A stretch of 64,000 bases of DNA from Gordonia terrae (GTDB taxonomy: Bacteria > Actinomycetota > Actinomycetes > Mycobacteriales > Mycobacteriaceae), in assembly GCF_001698225.1 (NCBI RefSeq), contig NZ_CP016594.1, positions 4,774,001 through 4,838,000 of the forward strand. Reading direction: 5' to 3'. Positions 53,086-61,946 of this stretch are shown piece after piece. Each line of letters starts with the position of its first letter. Position 1 is the stretch's first letter. Made by a program: the position numbers and the translations under genes. The notes beneath the pieces were generated by a model that did no database searches, was not told where the DNA came from, and was given only the letters and a program-made list of their open reading frames with translations.

Positions 53086-54282
53086 ATGAACACCATCCAC
53101 CAGCTCGTCCAGGACGTCCTCGACCGTTTGGGCGTCCCCGATGCCGACTTCGCGGCGACCCGCACCATGCCCACCGAGGTGTACACCTCCGAAGAGTTCT
53201 TCGAGTTCGAGAAAGAAGCCATCTTCGCGAAGGAGTGGCTGTGCCTCGGCCATGTCAGCCAGGTCCCGAATGTCGGTGACTTCTACTCGATCACGGTGGG
53301 TGACGAACCACTGATCGTCACCCGTGACAACGACGAGAACGTCCGGGTGATGTCGGCCATCTGCCAGCACCGTGCCTATCCGGTGGTCGATGCGAACGAG
53401 CAGGGCAATACCAAGCAGTTCCGGTGCCCCTACCACTACTGGGCCTACGATCTCGACGGTCGACTGAAGGCGGCCCCCGAGATGAAGCAGACGTGCCCGA
53501 TCTCGCAGCTCCGCTCGGAGACACGTCTACCGAACCTGAAGGTGGAGATCTGGTACGGAATGATCTTCGCGAACATGGATCTCGAAGCCGAACCACTGGC
53601 GTCGCAGCTGACCAAACTCGCGGGTGAGATGGAGATGTACGACGTGGCGAATCTGGAGATCACCTCACCGCAGGAGTTCCCCGGATTGGAGTGGAACTGG
53701 AAGGGCATGCACGAGAACGCCCTCGAGCCGTACCACACGTCGTTCGTGCACATGGGCTACCACGACATCGCGCCGGCTTCGATGGCCGAGTTCGTCGAGT
53801 TCGAGGATTCCGACAACGTCATCATGCACCCGACCAACTACCGCTACATGGATGCCGGATTCAATCCGACCGGCAAGGCGATCCTGCCGATCCTGCCCGG
53901 TCTCGACGAGTTGCATCGCAGCCGGATCATGTTCGCCTCGATTCTGCCGACGGTGTTCTTCGCGCTCAGTCCCGAACAGGTCTTCTACTTCCTCATCACG
54001 CCGGAAGGAGCCAACAAGATGACCTTGCGGGTCGCGTGGCTGTTCCCGGCCGAGACGAAGAAGGCGGCCGGGTTCGACTGGGCCTTCGAGATGCAGAATG
54101 CGGTGAACCAGGTGATCAACGACCAGGACATGGTCACCAACAAGCGCATGCAGGACGGGCAGCGGTCGCGATATGCCAAGCGCGGACGCTACTCGTGGCA
54201 GGAAACCACCCTCCCCCAGGTCAATCGCTGGCTGGCTCTGCGGTACCAGGCACATGCCAAGTCCCTCAGCGAAGTCGACTGA
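53086..54282 (+). CDS. Rieske non-heme iron oxygenase, alpha subunit (398 aa)
   Basis: The Rieske [2Fe-2S] site is Cys93-His95 (ICQHRAYP) and Cys114-His117 (CPYHYW). The mononuclear iron ligands His217 and His222 lie in EPYHTSFVHMGYHD, with an Asp expected near NQVINDQD. This is the catalytic subunit of aromatic-ring hydroxylating or demethylating oxygenases, receiving electrons from a reductase; fprA at 59903 may supply them, but no dedicated ferredoxin or beta subunit is present, as in three-subunit homotrimer types. It sits at the centre of the operon, 45 bases past the cupin gene. Confidence 0.93.
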   Translation: MNTIHQLVQDVLDRLGVPDADFAATRTMPTEVYTSEEFFEFEKEAIFAKEWLCLGHVSQVPNVGDFYSITVGDEPLIVTRDNDENVRVMSAICQHRAYPVVDANEQGNTKQFRCPYHYWAYDLDGRLKAAPEMKQTCPISQLRSETRLPNLKVEIWYGMIFANMDLEAEPLASQLTKLAGEMEMYDVANLEITSPQEFPGLEWNWKGMHENALEPYHTSFVHMGYHDIAPASMAEFVEFEDSDNVIMHPTNYRYMDAGFNPTGKAILPILPGLDELHRSRIMFASILPTVFFALSPEQVFYFLITPEGANKMTLRVAWLFPAETKKAAGFDWAFEMQNAVNQVINDQDMVTNKRMQDGQRSRYAKRGRYSWQETTLPQVNRWLALRYQAHAKSLSEVD

Positions 54283-54313
54283 GCCGCCGACCGATCGGAA
54301 AGGTTGCATCGCC

Positions 54314-55222
54314 ATGACTCTCGGAGAGATCAGCTCGCCGGCGACCGTGGGCACGCTCGTCGCCCCGGCTCGGCCTCGCGCCGGGGCCGAACGGTCGGTG
54401 ACATACCGCCGGGCCCGGTCACTGCTCGGCGTCGGCATGTGGGGGGCGGCAGCCGTCCTCGTGATGGTGTCCGTGTTCGAGGCGGCCAAGGCTCTGTTCG
54501 GGGTGTCCGACGTCACGATGCCGCACAGCTGGTCGATCGTGTCCGCGTTCGCCGACACCACTCCGAGCGGACAGATCCGCGCGGCGGCATTGGCCGAGAA
54601 CATCGCGGTGACCCTGCAGCAGTCGATTGTCGGCGTGGCGCTGGGCATCTCGGTGGGTGCCGTACTCGGTTTGGTCACCGCCAGATCCGAGTTCATCTCC
54701 CGAACGCTGACCCCGGTTCTCGTCGCCACGCAAACCCTGCCACTCGTCGCGATCGTTCCGGCCTTGATCATCCTCCTCGGCGACGGATGGTTCTCGCGGG
54801 CGGTCATCGCGTCGCTGCTCGCGTTCTTCCCCGTCTATGTCGCGGTGGCGAGAGCGCTCGGCGACATCGGGGCCGACCGGCGGCAACTCTTCGCAGCCGC
54901 CGGCTTCTCGCGGGGCAGAACACTTCTCAGTCTCGACCTACCGGTTCTCACGCTCGCTGTCACGTCCACGGTCCGGACGGCAACCGCGCTGGCGGTGACC
55001 GGATCCATCGTGGCGGAGCTTCCCAGTGGCAGCGACCGAGGAATCGCCGCAACCATGCTGACCGCCGCCTCGTACTACCTCACCGACCCCGAAGCGCTCT
55101 GGTGCTCGGCCCTGGTGGCCATGGCCGGTGGCGTCGCCCTGGTATTCGTGCTCTCCGCCATCGCGTCGTACACCACCCGCACCATGCTTCGCATGCCCGC
55201 CGACGGAAAGACCGGACAATGA
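54314..55222 (+). CDS. ABC transporter permease (302 aa)
   Basis: The protein has about six hydrophobic spans and an EAA-loop equivalent at RQLFAAAGFSRGRTLLSLDL, as in the nitrate/sulfonate/thiamine-precursor permease family. TLPLVAIVPALIILLGDGWF and GSIVAELPSGSDRGIAATML are typical. It overlaps the ATPase gene by 4 bases. A second, different permease lies after the ATPase, so the channel is probably a heterodimer. Confidence 0.9.
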   Translation: MTLGEISSPATVGTLVAPARPRAGAERSVTYRRARSLLGVGMWGAAAVLVMVSVFEAAKALFGVSDVTMPHSWSIVSAFADTTPSGQIRAAALAENIAVTLQQSIVGVALGISVGAVLGLVTARSEFISRTLTPVLVATQTLPLVAIVPALIILLGDGWFSRAVIASLLAFFPVYVAVARALGDIGADRRQLFAAAGFSRGRTLLSLDLPVLTLAVTSTVRTATALAVTGSIVAELPSGSDRGIAATMLTAASYYLTDPEALWCSALVAMAGGVALVFVLSAIASYTTRTMLRMPADGKTGQ

Positions 55223-56025
55223 CAACCTCCGCCAGCCGGATCGACGACCTGTCGGTCGACCAGCCACCTCGCCCTGACGGGATCGTGCTCGACGCGGTCA
55301 CCAAGTACTACGGCGACAAGCTGATCCTCGACGCCGTCGACCATGTCTTCGAGCCCGGATCGTTCGTTTCGTTGATCGGACCGTCGGGGTGCGGCAAATC
55401 CACCCTGCTCAGGATGATCGCCGATCTGGAGCCGGTGAGTTTCGGGGAAGTGCGTATCGGCTCCCGTACGCCTGCCGAGGCACGACGGGACCAGACCATG
55501 TCGATGGTCTTCCAGAGCCCCAATCTGATCCCGTGGCGGTCGGTTCGGCGCAACGTCGAGCTGCCGCTCGAGGCGATGGCCATGGACAGGGCACAGCGTC
55601 GGCTACTGGCCACCGCAGAACTCGAGCGGGTCGGCCTCGGTCAGTACCTCGATGCCCATCCCCGCACGCTGTCGGGCGGGATGGCCCAGCGTGCCGCGAT
55701 CGCACGCGCTCTTGTCAGCGATCCGCGAATCGTGTTGATGGACGAGCCGTTCGGCGCGCTGGACGAGATTCTGAGGGAGCGCCTGAACTACGAGTTGCAC
55801 GCGTTGTGGGCAAGTACCGGCAAGACGATCGTGTTCGTCACCCACAGCATCGCCGAAGCGGTCGCGTTGTCGACCGATGTCGTCGTGATGGGCCGTAACC
55901 CCGGACGAATCCATGCCCGTCTCCCGGTCGATCTTCCTCGCGAACGCACCCCCGAACTGGCCCAGACGACTCAGTTTTTCGAGATGACCAGCGAGGTTCG
56001 TCGACTGCTGGCGAGTGCCTCATGA
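55219..56025 (+). CDS. ABC transporter ATP-binding protein (268 aa)
   Basis: Walker A is LIGPSGCGKSTLLRMI, Q-loop SMVFQSPNLIPWRSVRRN, signature RTLSGGMAQR, Walker B IVLMDEPFGALDE and H-loop VFVTHSIAEA. The sequence is close to ATPases of SsuB/TauB/ThiZ-type importers. It overlaps both permease genes by 4 bases, forming a permease-ATPase-permease unit. It would drive uptake of the operon's substrate. Confidence 0.93.
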   Translation: MTTSASRIDDLSVDQPPRPDGIVLDAVTKYYGDKLILDAVDHVFEPGSFVSLIGPSGCGKSTLLRMIADLEPVSFGEVRIGSRTPAEARRDQTMSMVFQSPNLIPWRSVRRNVELPLEAMAMDRAQRRLLATAELERVGLGQYLDAHPRTLSGGMAQRAAIARALVSDPRIVLMDEPFGALDEILRERLNYELHALWASTGKTIVFVTHSIAEAVALSTDVVVMGRNPGRIHARLPVDLPRERTPELAQTTQFFEMTSEVRRLLASAS

Positions 56026-56843
56026 CCACGACCAGATCCGCTGTTCGACAGTCGTTTCCGGCGGCCGACCGTGCCGGGTTCGGCCAGCGGATACTCACTG
56101 TCGCCGGCCCGATGGGCGTCGTCGTCGTCGCACTGCTCGGGTGGGAGCTATGGGTCGAGGCGGCCGGCATCAAACCGTTCATCCTGCCGACACCCACCGG
56201 AATCTGGGAGGCATTCGCCGAGCGTCCCGTGTTCTTTCTCGACCTCGGACTGCACACCCTCCAGGAAGCGTTGGCGGGGTTGGTGATCGGTTCGGTCACG
56301 GGGGCGATCAGCGCTCTCGTGGCGTTCCGGATCCGAGCCCTGGACCAGACCGCGGAGGTGGCTTGCGCGGCGATGCTCGCGCTCCCGATGGTGGCCCTCG
56401 TCCCCATCTCGAATGTCTTCTTCGGGCTGACGCCGTCGTCCCGGATCTTCGTGGTGTCGGTGGCGGTGTTCCCGATCGTGCTCTCGTTTCTGCTCCGCGG
56501 CCTCCGCGACACCGATCCCGGGCTCGTCGAGGTCTTCCGGTCGATGTCGATCTCACCGGCGCGCACTGTCCGCGACCTCTACCTCCCGTCGATGCTTCCC
56601 GCCTGTATGAGCGCGCTCCGAGTTGCGTTACCGACCGCATTCTCGATCGCGATCGTTGCCGAATTCTTCGGTGGTGAGCTGAACACTCTCGGGACGTTCA
56701 TCAAGTCCTCCGCAGTGCAGTCGCGAGTTGCCGACACCTGGGGTGCCGCATTCGTCGCATTCGTTTTCGCAGTGGTGCTCTACCTCGCTCTCGCGATCAT
56801 CGAGCGCCGAATCCTGCGATGGCACCCGTCCCGAACCGATTGA
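56022..56843 (+). CDS. ABC transporter permease, second subunit (273 aa)
   Basis: This is another six-span permease of the same family, with GWELWVEAAGIKPFILPTP as its entry and an EAA-like loop at EVFRSMSISPARTVRDLYLP. It is clearly different from the permease at 54314. VAEFFGGELNTLGTFI is the typical last cytoplasmic region. It starts within the last bases of the ATPase gene and is followed 80 bases later by the binding lipoprotein. Confidence 0.9.
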   Translation: MTTTRSAVRQSFPAADRAGFGQRILTVAGPMGVVVVALLGWELWVEAAGIKPFILPTPTGIWEAFAERPVFFLDLGLHTLQEALAGLVIGSVTGAISALVAFRIRALDQTAEVACAAMLALPMVALVPISNVFFGLTPSSRIFVVSVAVFPIVLSFLLRGLRDTDPGLVEVFRSMSISPARTVRDLYLPSMLPACMSALRVALPTAFSIAIVAEFFGGELNTLGTFIKSSAVQSRVADTWGAAFVAFVFAVVLYLALAIIERRILRWHPSRTD

Positions 56844-56923
56844 CCCACACCCTTACCGACCAGTCCAGCAACCCCAGCTCCACCACAGCCACACGGCGTC
56901 AACCGCCAGTAAAGGAAACCATC

Positions 56924-58018
56924 ATGTCGATTCTCCGAGCCCGGCCTCACTCTGCTGGGCCCCGATCCCGAGCCCTGCGGCTCGCCGGCGCAGCAGTCGC
57001 CACCGCTGCAGCCATCTCCCTGACCGCCTGCGGCAGTGGCGATTCCGCAGGAAGCGACGGCAAGGTCGACGTCGTACTGGGGTGGGTGATCCAACCCGAG
57101 TTCGCCTCCGTCTACGCCGCCGAAGCACTCGGTTACTACGACGAGGCCGGCCTCGACGTCACGATCAAGCCAGGGGGTCCCGAGGTCAACGCCGAGCAGC
57201 TGGTCGGCGCCGGGAGCGCCCAGTTCGGGGTCGACAACGGCTCGAACGTTTTCTTGTCCAACGACGTCGGAACCGGCCTTGTCACCCTTGCCCAACTCGA
57301 GCAGGAGACCTCCCTCCGTCTCGTGTCACGGGCCGCGGATGGCCTCCAGGGTCCCGAGACGTGGGCAGGGAAGCGCATCGGCGTCTGGTCGTCGGCGAAC
57401 TCGCTCTATGCCTCGCTCGCCAAGCACGACATCGACAAGGACACCGACGTCACCCTCGTCGAGCAGGGCTTCGACATGTCGCAGTTCCTGAACGGTGAGA
57501 TCGACATGGCATCGGCCTATGGGTACAACGAGGTCGGCCAGATCCTACAGGCCGGCGTTCCGATGTCTGATCTGACGATCTACGACTATGCGGACGACAG
57601 CACTGCCACCCTTGGACTACAACTGTTCGGCAACGGCGAATTCGTGGAAGCCGAGCCCGAGAAGGCCGCCGACTTCACCGCCGCGACCATCCGCGGCCAG
57701 GTCTATTGCCGCGACAATCCGGAGGAATGCGTCGACTTCGTCAGTGACGCAGGCGCATCGATCGACCGGGACTTCATGCTGTGGCAGATGAACGAGGTCA
57801 ACAGGTCGGTGTGGTCCACCGAGGTTCCGATCGGGACGCTTGACCGCAACTCGTACCAGCAGACCGCCGACGTCCTCACGGGTACCGGGGTCATCGAGAA
57901 CCAGCCGGACCTCGACGCTGTGATGGGTACCGAGATCTACGACGCGGCGGTCGCGAAATTGACCGACATCGACCTCACCAACACGGGCTTCGCCCCCAAG
58001 GAGAACCTCGTCCCGTGA
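56924..58018 (+). CDS. ABC transporter substrate-binding lipoprotein, THI5/NMT1-like
   Basis: An N-terminal lipoprotein signal ends in lipobox ISLTACGSGDS (acylated Cys near residue 37). The mature domain begins VDVVLGWVIQPEFASVYAAE and continues LGYYDEAGLDVTIKPGGPEV, the signature of THI5/NMT1-type binding proteins, which bind pyrimidine precursors, riboflavin-like or other heterocycles. VGAGSAQFGVDNGSNV and GKRIGVWSSANSLY are also typical. The ATG at 56924 follows AAAGGAA. It supplies ligand to the two-permease importer. Confidence 0.88.
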   Translation: MSILRARPHSAGPRSRALRLAGAAVATAAAISLTACGSGDSAGSDGKVDVVLGWVIQPEFASVYAAEALGYYDEAGLDVTIKPGGPEVNAEQLVGAGSAQFGVDNGSNVFLSNDVGTGLVTLAQLEQETSLRLVSRAADGLQGPETWAGKRIGVWSSANSLYASLAKHDIDKDTDVTLVEQGFDMSQFLNGEIDMASAYGYNEVGQILQAGVPMSDLTIYDYADDSTATLGLQLFGNGEFVEAEPEKAADFTAATIRGQVYCRDNPEECVDFVSDAGASIDRDFMLWQMNEVNRSVWSTEVPIGTLDRNSYQQTADVLTGTGVIENQPDLDAVMGTEIYDAAVAKLTDIDLTNTGFAPKENLVP

Positions 58019-59088
58019 CCACCATGCGCGACATCATCTTCACCAACGTCTACCATCCACTCACCGGCGAGCACTCCGACATCCCCATCGCAGTACCATC
58101 GCCGCCTGCGCCTGAACCCACGACCGTCGACGGTTCCGAACTCTGGGCCCTGCCCGGCATCTACGACGCCGACGCGCACATCCCGCTACTCAGCCTCGGG
58201 CTCCGCCACCAAGAGATGCACAGTCCGCGGATGGGCGGGATCACCCACGTCAACACCGCCCTTCAGTGGCAACAGCTTCGCGGGTTCGACGTGGCCGCCA
58301 TCGGTGACTACTGCGCCGAGACCGTGCTCCCCCGGTACATCCCGACCCTCTCGGTGGAGCCCGAGGACACCGACGGATTCGCCGACTGGCTCGATGCCAA
58401 TGCGCAAACGTTGCAACAGCACTGGGCCAAGGTCTGCAAGTTGTACTCGCCCGACCCCAATTTCGAGGCGAACATCGAAGCAGTGTGGCGAGCGGGACTC
58501 ACGGCAGTCGTCTACTCCTGGGACGACGACGATCTGGATCGGGTTGCGGCACTGCGTGGCGGGCCACTCCATCACCGACATGCACGGTCGAAGACCTCAG
58601 CGCAGGTCATGCAGTCGACCCCGGGCGCCACGCTGCAGACCTCCCCGCACTACCTTCTCGAACTGGTCGACGAGCACGCTCGGGACCTCCATGTTCTGCC
58701 GCCGGTACCCGGTGGAGGCGACCGCACCTCGCTGCTCGACATGCTCGTGTCCGACATCGACATGATCGCGACCGACGACAACGCGCCCGTTTACGGAAAC
58801 ACCGGGCCGGGCCTCTCCAGTCAGCGGTATCTGTTGTCCACTCTGCTCACCGTCGCCAAGATCGAGGGAATCCCACTGGCGGCTCTGTGGGAAAAGGTGA
58901 CCACCAAGCCGGCGGCGATCTTCGGAACAGCGCATATGATCGACGAGTCCGTCATCGTCGTCGACCCGAAGCGAAGGACCCCGGTCGGTTTCGAAACCGG
59001 TGAGGGCCCTCGAAACCCCTACGTCGGACTGGTATTGTCCGGCGCGGTTGTGGCCATGGCCACCGGCGGGCAGGGAGTGGTGCTGTGA
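58015..59088 (+). CDS. Amidohydrolase/dihydroorotase-superfamily-like protein (357 aa)
   Basis: The architecture resembles cyclic amidohydrolases: an N-terminal strand region, LPGIYDADAHIPLL with a D-x-H metal pair, a distal Asp in MIATDDNAP, and the C-terminal KPAAIFGT strand typical of dihydroorotases, with cap sheets at both ends. The first metal motif reads DADAH rather than the classical HxH, so metal content may be altered. It overlaps the binding-protein stop (GTGA). Cyclic amide or ureide ring hydrolysis would fit the operon, but activity is uncertain. Confidence 0.7.
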   Translation: MTTMRDIIFTNVYHPLTGEHSDIPIAVPSPPAPEPTTVDGSELWALPGIYDADAHIPLLSLGLRHQEMHSPRMGGITHVNTALQWQQLRGFDVAAIGDYCAETVLPRYIPTLSVEPEDTDGFADWLDANAQTLQQHWAKVCKLYSPDPNFEANIEAVWRAGLTAVVYSWDDDDLDRVAALRGGPLHHRHARSKTSAQVMQSTPGATLQTSPHYLLELVDEHARDLHVLPPVPGGGDRTSLLDMLVSDIDMIATDDNAPVYGNTGPGLSSQRYLLSTLLTVAKIEGIPLAALWEKVTTKPAAIFGTAHMIDESVIVVDPKRRTPVGFETGEGPRNPYVGLVLSGAVVAMATGGQGVVL

Positions 59089-59109
59089 CGATCGGGGGAT
59101 CGAGATGAC

Positions 59110-59820
59110 ATGTACACATCAGTCCACGGCACGGCGGCCAGGATGACGGCCCTGCCGCCGCGGATTGCCAAGCCCGCTCCGACCCGTGCGACAAGCACCG
59201 CCAATCTCGATGTGGCCGAACGTCTTCGTCGGGCGATCGTGAGCGGAAACCTGCCCGCCGGTTCCCGAATCGTGCAGTCGGATATCGCGTCACGGCTGGG
59301 GGTCAGTGTCACGCCGGTCCGTGAGGCTCTCCGGCAGCTCGAAGCAGAAGGACTGGTCGACTTCGATGCGTTTCGGGGGGCGACGATCCATCAGATATCG
59401 CGAGAAGAACTCGTCGAGGTCTACCAACTCCGCAAGACACTGATTCCGTCGAGCGTGACCGCCGCGGTGCTCGAAATCACCGAGCAGCAACTCGACGAGG
59501 CCGAGATGCTGGCGACCTCGATGACCATGGACATGCCGGCGAGCGATTGGGTCGAGGCGAACCGTCGGTTCCATTGGCTGATGGACACCTGCGACAGCCA
59601 GCCCCGGACCCGCGTGATCCTCGGCAATCTCACCGACCTGTCGACCCTGTACGTCGGGATGGCGATCGTGTCGGAGCACGCCCGCCGGAGTCGAGCACAG
59701 GTGGATCACCTGGAGATGGTGCGCATCACTCGGCGCCGGGATGTGGACGCCGCTGTCGCACTGGCCGTCGATCACCTCGACGACACGCTGCGTTCCGCAC
59801 TGAAAGCCATGCCGGAGTAA
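59110..59820 (+). CDS. GntR-family (FCD-type) regulator (236 aa)
   Basis: The N-terminal winged helix is DVAERLRRAIVSGNLPAGSR, then VQSDIASRLGVSVTPVREAL and RQLEAEGLVDFD. The C-terminal helical FCD domain follows (ANRRFHWLMDTCDSQPRTRV), with metal-binding Asp/His residues of the family expected there. It is the last gene of the operon and probably its local regulator. The promoter region at 50631-50700 is the likely target, though no clear FadR-type half-site was confirmed. Confidence 0.9.
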   Translation: MYTSVHGTAARMTALPPRIAKPAPTRATSTANLDVAERLRRAIVSGNLPAGSRIVQSDIASRLGVSVTPVREALRQLEAEGLVDFDAFRGATIHQISREELVEVYQLRKTLIPSSVTAAVLEITEQQLDEAEMLATSMTMDMPASDWVEANRRFHWLMDTCDSQPRTRVILGNLTDLSTLYVGMAIVSEHARRSRAQVDHLEMVRITRRRDVDAAVALAVDHLDDTLRSALKAMPE

Positions 59821-59902
59821 CACTTCCGCGTCACCCCCCGGCCACATCATCGCTGTCGGCGCCGGTGGCAACTCCTCCTTCATCGAAAGGTCAGACCCTC
59901 CC

Positions 59903-61279
59903 ATGCCCACGACTGACAGCCGCCCGCTGCGGGTTGCGATCGTCGGTGCCGGTCCCGCCGGGATCTACGCCGCCGACGCGTTGATGAAGTCCGACACCGC
60001 CAAGGACCGCGGCGTCAGCATCGATCTGTATGAGCGGATGCCCGCTCCGTTCGGTCTGATCCGCTACGGCGTCGCACCCGACCACCCGCGCATCAAGGGC
60101 ATCATCACCGCCCTGCACAAGGTCCTCGACAAACCACAGGTACGCCTGCTCGGCAACGTCGACTACGGCACCGACATCACCATCGACGAACTGCGCGCCC
60201 ACTACGACGCGGTCATCTTCTCCACCGGCGCCACCGACGACCGCGTCCTCGACATCCCCGGCATCGACCTCGACGGCAGCTACGGCGCCGCCCAGTTCGT
60301 CGCCTGGTACGACGGCCACCCCGACTTCCCCCGCACCTGGCCCCTCGAGGCCGAGAAGGTCGCAGTCATCGGCGTCGGCAACGTCGCCCTCGACGTCGCA
60401 CGCGTACTCGCCAAGACCGGCGACGAACTGCTGCCCACCGAGATCCCCGCCAACGTCTACGAAGGACTCAAAGCCAACAAGGCCATCGAGGTCCACGTCT
60501 TCGGCCGCCGCGGCCCCGCGCAGGCCAAGTTCACCCCCCTCGAACTCAAAGAACTCGACCACTCCCCCAACATCGAAGTCATCGTCAACCCCGAAGACAT
60601 CGACTACGACGAGGGCTCGGCCGTCGCGCGCCGCGGATCGAAGATCACCGACCAGGTCGCCACGATCATCGAGAACTACGCGATCCGCGAACCCAAACAG
60701 GGCGCGATCCACAAGCTGTTCCTGCACTTCTTCGAAAGCCCCACCGAAATCCTCGGCGAAGACGGCAGAGTCGTCGGTCTGCGCACCGAACGCACCCAGC
60801 TCGACGGCACCGGCAACGTCAAACCCACCGGCAAGACCACCGACTGGGAAGTCGGCGCGGTCTACCGTGCGGTCGGCTACCTCTCCGACAACCTGCCCGA
60901 GATCCCGTTCGACTCCCAAGCCGGCGTCATCCCCAACGAAGCCGGACGCGTCTTCGACGAAGGCCACCAGCTCACCGGCATCTACACCACCGGCTGGGTC
61001 AAACGCGGCCCCGTCGGCCTCATCGGCCACACCAAGGGCGACGCCAACGAGACCGTCGACTGCATCCTCAAAGACATGGAAGCCGGGGCCCTCAACCAAC
61101 CCGGCAAACCCGGCGAGGACGCCATCATCGAACTCCTCGAGTCCAAGAGCATCCCGTTCACCACCTGGGACGGCTGGTACCGACTCGACGAACACGAACG
61201 CGCACTCGGCGCCGCCGAAGGCCGCGAACGCGTCAAGGTCGTCGAACGCGAGGACATGCTCGCCGCCAGCCGGGGCTGA
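59903..61279 (+). CDS. fprA: Ferredoxin/NADP+ reductase FprA-type (458 aa)
   Basis: This adrenodoxin-reductase-like flavoprotein transfers electrons from NADPH via FAD to ferredoxins. The FAD motif is VAIVGAGPAGIYAADALM, with the APFGLIRYGVAPDHPRIK segment typical of FprA. The NADPH motif is VIGVGNVALDVARVLA. The C-terminal GWVKRGPVGLIGHTKGDANE closes the FAD domain. It lies 82 bases past the GntR gene, which makes it a plausible electron source for the Rieske oxygenase, but it could also be an independent housekeeping gene. Confidence 0.94.
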   Translation: MPTTDSRPLRVAIVGAGPAGIYAADALMKSDTAKDRGVSIDLYERMPAPFGLIRYGVAPDHPRIKGIITALHKVLDKPQVRLLGNVDYGTDITIDELRAHYDAVIFSTGATDDRVLDIPGIDLDGSYGAAQFVAWYDGHPDFPRTWPLEAEKVAVIGVGNVALDVARVLAKTGDELLPTEIPANVYEGLKANKAIEVHVFGRRGPAQAKFTPLELKELDHSPNIEVIVNPEDIDYDEGSAVARRGSKITDQVATIIENYAIREPKQGAIHKLFLHFFESPTEILGEDGRVVGLRTERTQLDGTGNVKPTGKTTDWEVGAVYRAVGYLSDNLPEIPFDSQAGVIPNEAGRVFDEGHQLTGIYTTGWVKRGPVGLIGHTKGDANETVDCILKDMEAGALNQPGKPGEDAIIELLESKSIPFTTWDGWYRLDEHERALGAAEGRERVKVVEREDMLAASRG

Positions 61280-61359
61280 CGCTCCCCGACCCCGAGTGGT
61301 GACCGCTTCGAGACCCCACGGCACGGCTCGACGAGACCCGACGGTGCGACGATGAGCAG

Positions 61360-61914
61360 GTGACCAGCCCGTCGGACACCGACCGCACCCGCTCCGGCGC
61401 AGGCGACGCCGAGTGGAATCGCGCCCAACGCGACGAGACCGAAACACAACGGCTGGACCGCAACTGGAATTCGCTCCTCCAGGAGCTCCGCGTCGTGCAG
61501 ACGGGAGTTCAGATCCTGACCGGGTTCCTGCTCACCCTGCCGTTCCACGACGGGTTCGAGGAACTCGGCGGCACACTCCGCGTGATCTACCTGATCACCG
61601 TGTCGTGCGCGGTCGGTGCGGCCATCCTGCTCGCCGCGCCGGTGGCCCTGCACCGGGCACTGTTCCGTCAGCATCAGCTCGCGCTGATCGTCACCTACGC
61701 GCACTATCTCTCGTTCGCCGGACTCACCCTGTTGGGACTGGCGCTGTCCGGCGCGGTCACGGTCGTCTTCGGTGCGACCGCCGGACCGGTCCCGTCGGCG
61801 ATCGCCGGGGTCGTCACGCTTGTCGTGTTCTCACTCGCGTGGCTGATAGTCCCACTGTGGCTGCGCGCGATGACCGACTCGCCGGCGGGTTCCACCGACG
61901 ACCCGCGGCGTTGA
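61360..61914 (+). CDS. DUF6328-like membrane protein (184 aa)
   Basis: After a polar N-terminus, the segment LDRNWNSLLQELRVVQTGVQ followed by ILTGFLLTLPFH is typical of actinobacterial DUF6328 proteins, and four hydrophobic spans follow. No catalytic motif is visible. Its start is a GTG at 61360. Function is unknown. It is followed 32 bases later by a metallo-hydrolase gene. Confidence 0.75.
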   Translation: MTSPSDTDRTRSGAGDAEWNRAQRDETETQRLDRNWNSLLQELRVVQTGVQILTGFLLTLPFHDGFEELGGTLRVIYLITVSCAVGAAILLAAPVALHRALFRQHQLALIVTYAHYLSFAGLTLLGLALSGAVTVVFGATAGPVPSAIAGVVTLVVFSLAWLIVPLWLRAMTDSPAGSTDDPRR

Positions 61915-61946
61915 CAGCGTTCACCTGCCCGGGGTACGCAGACGAC

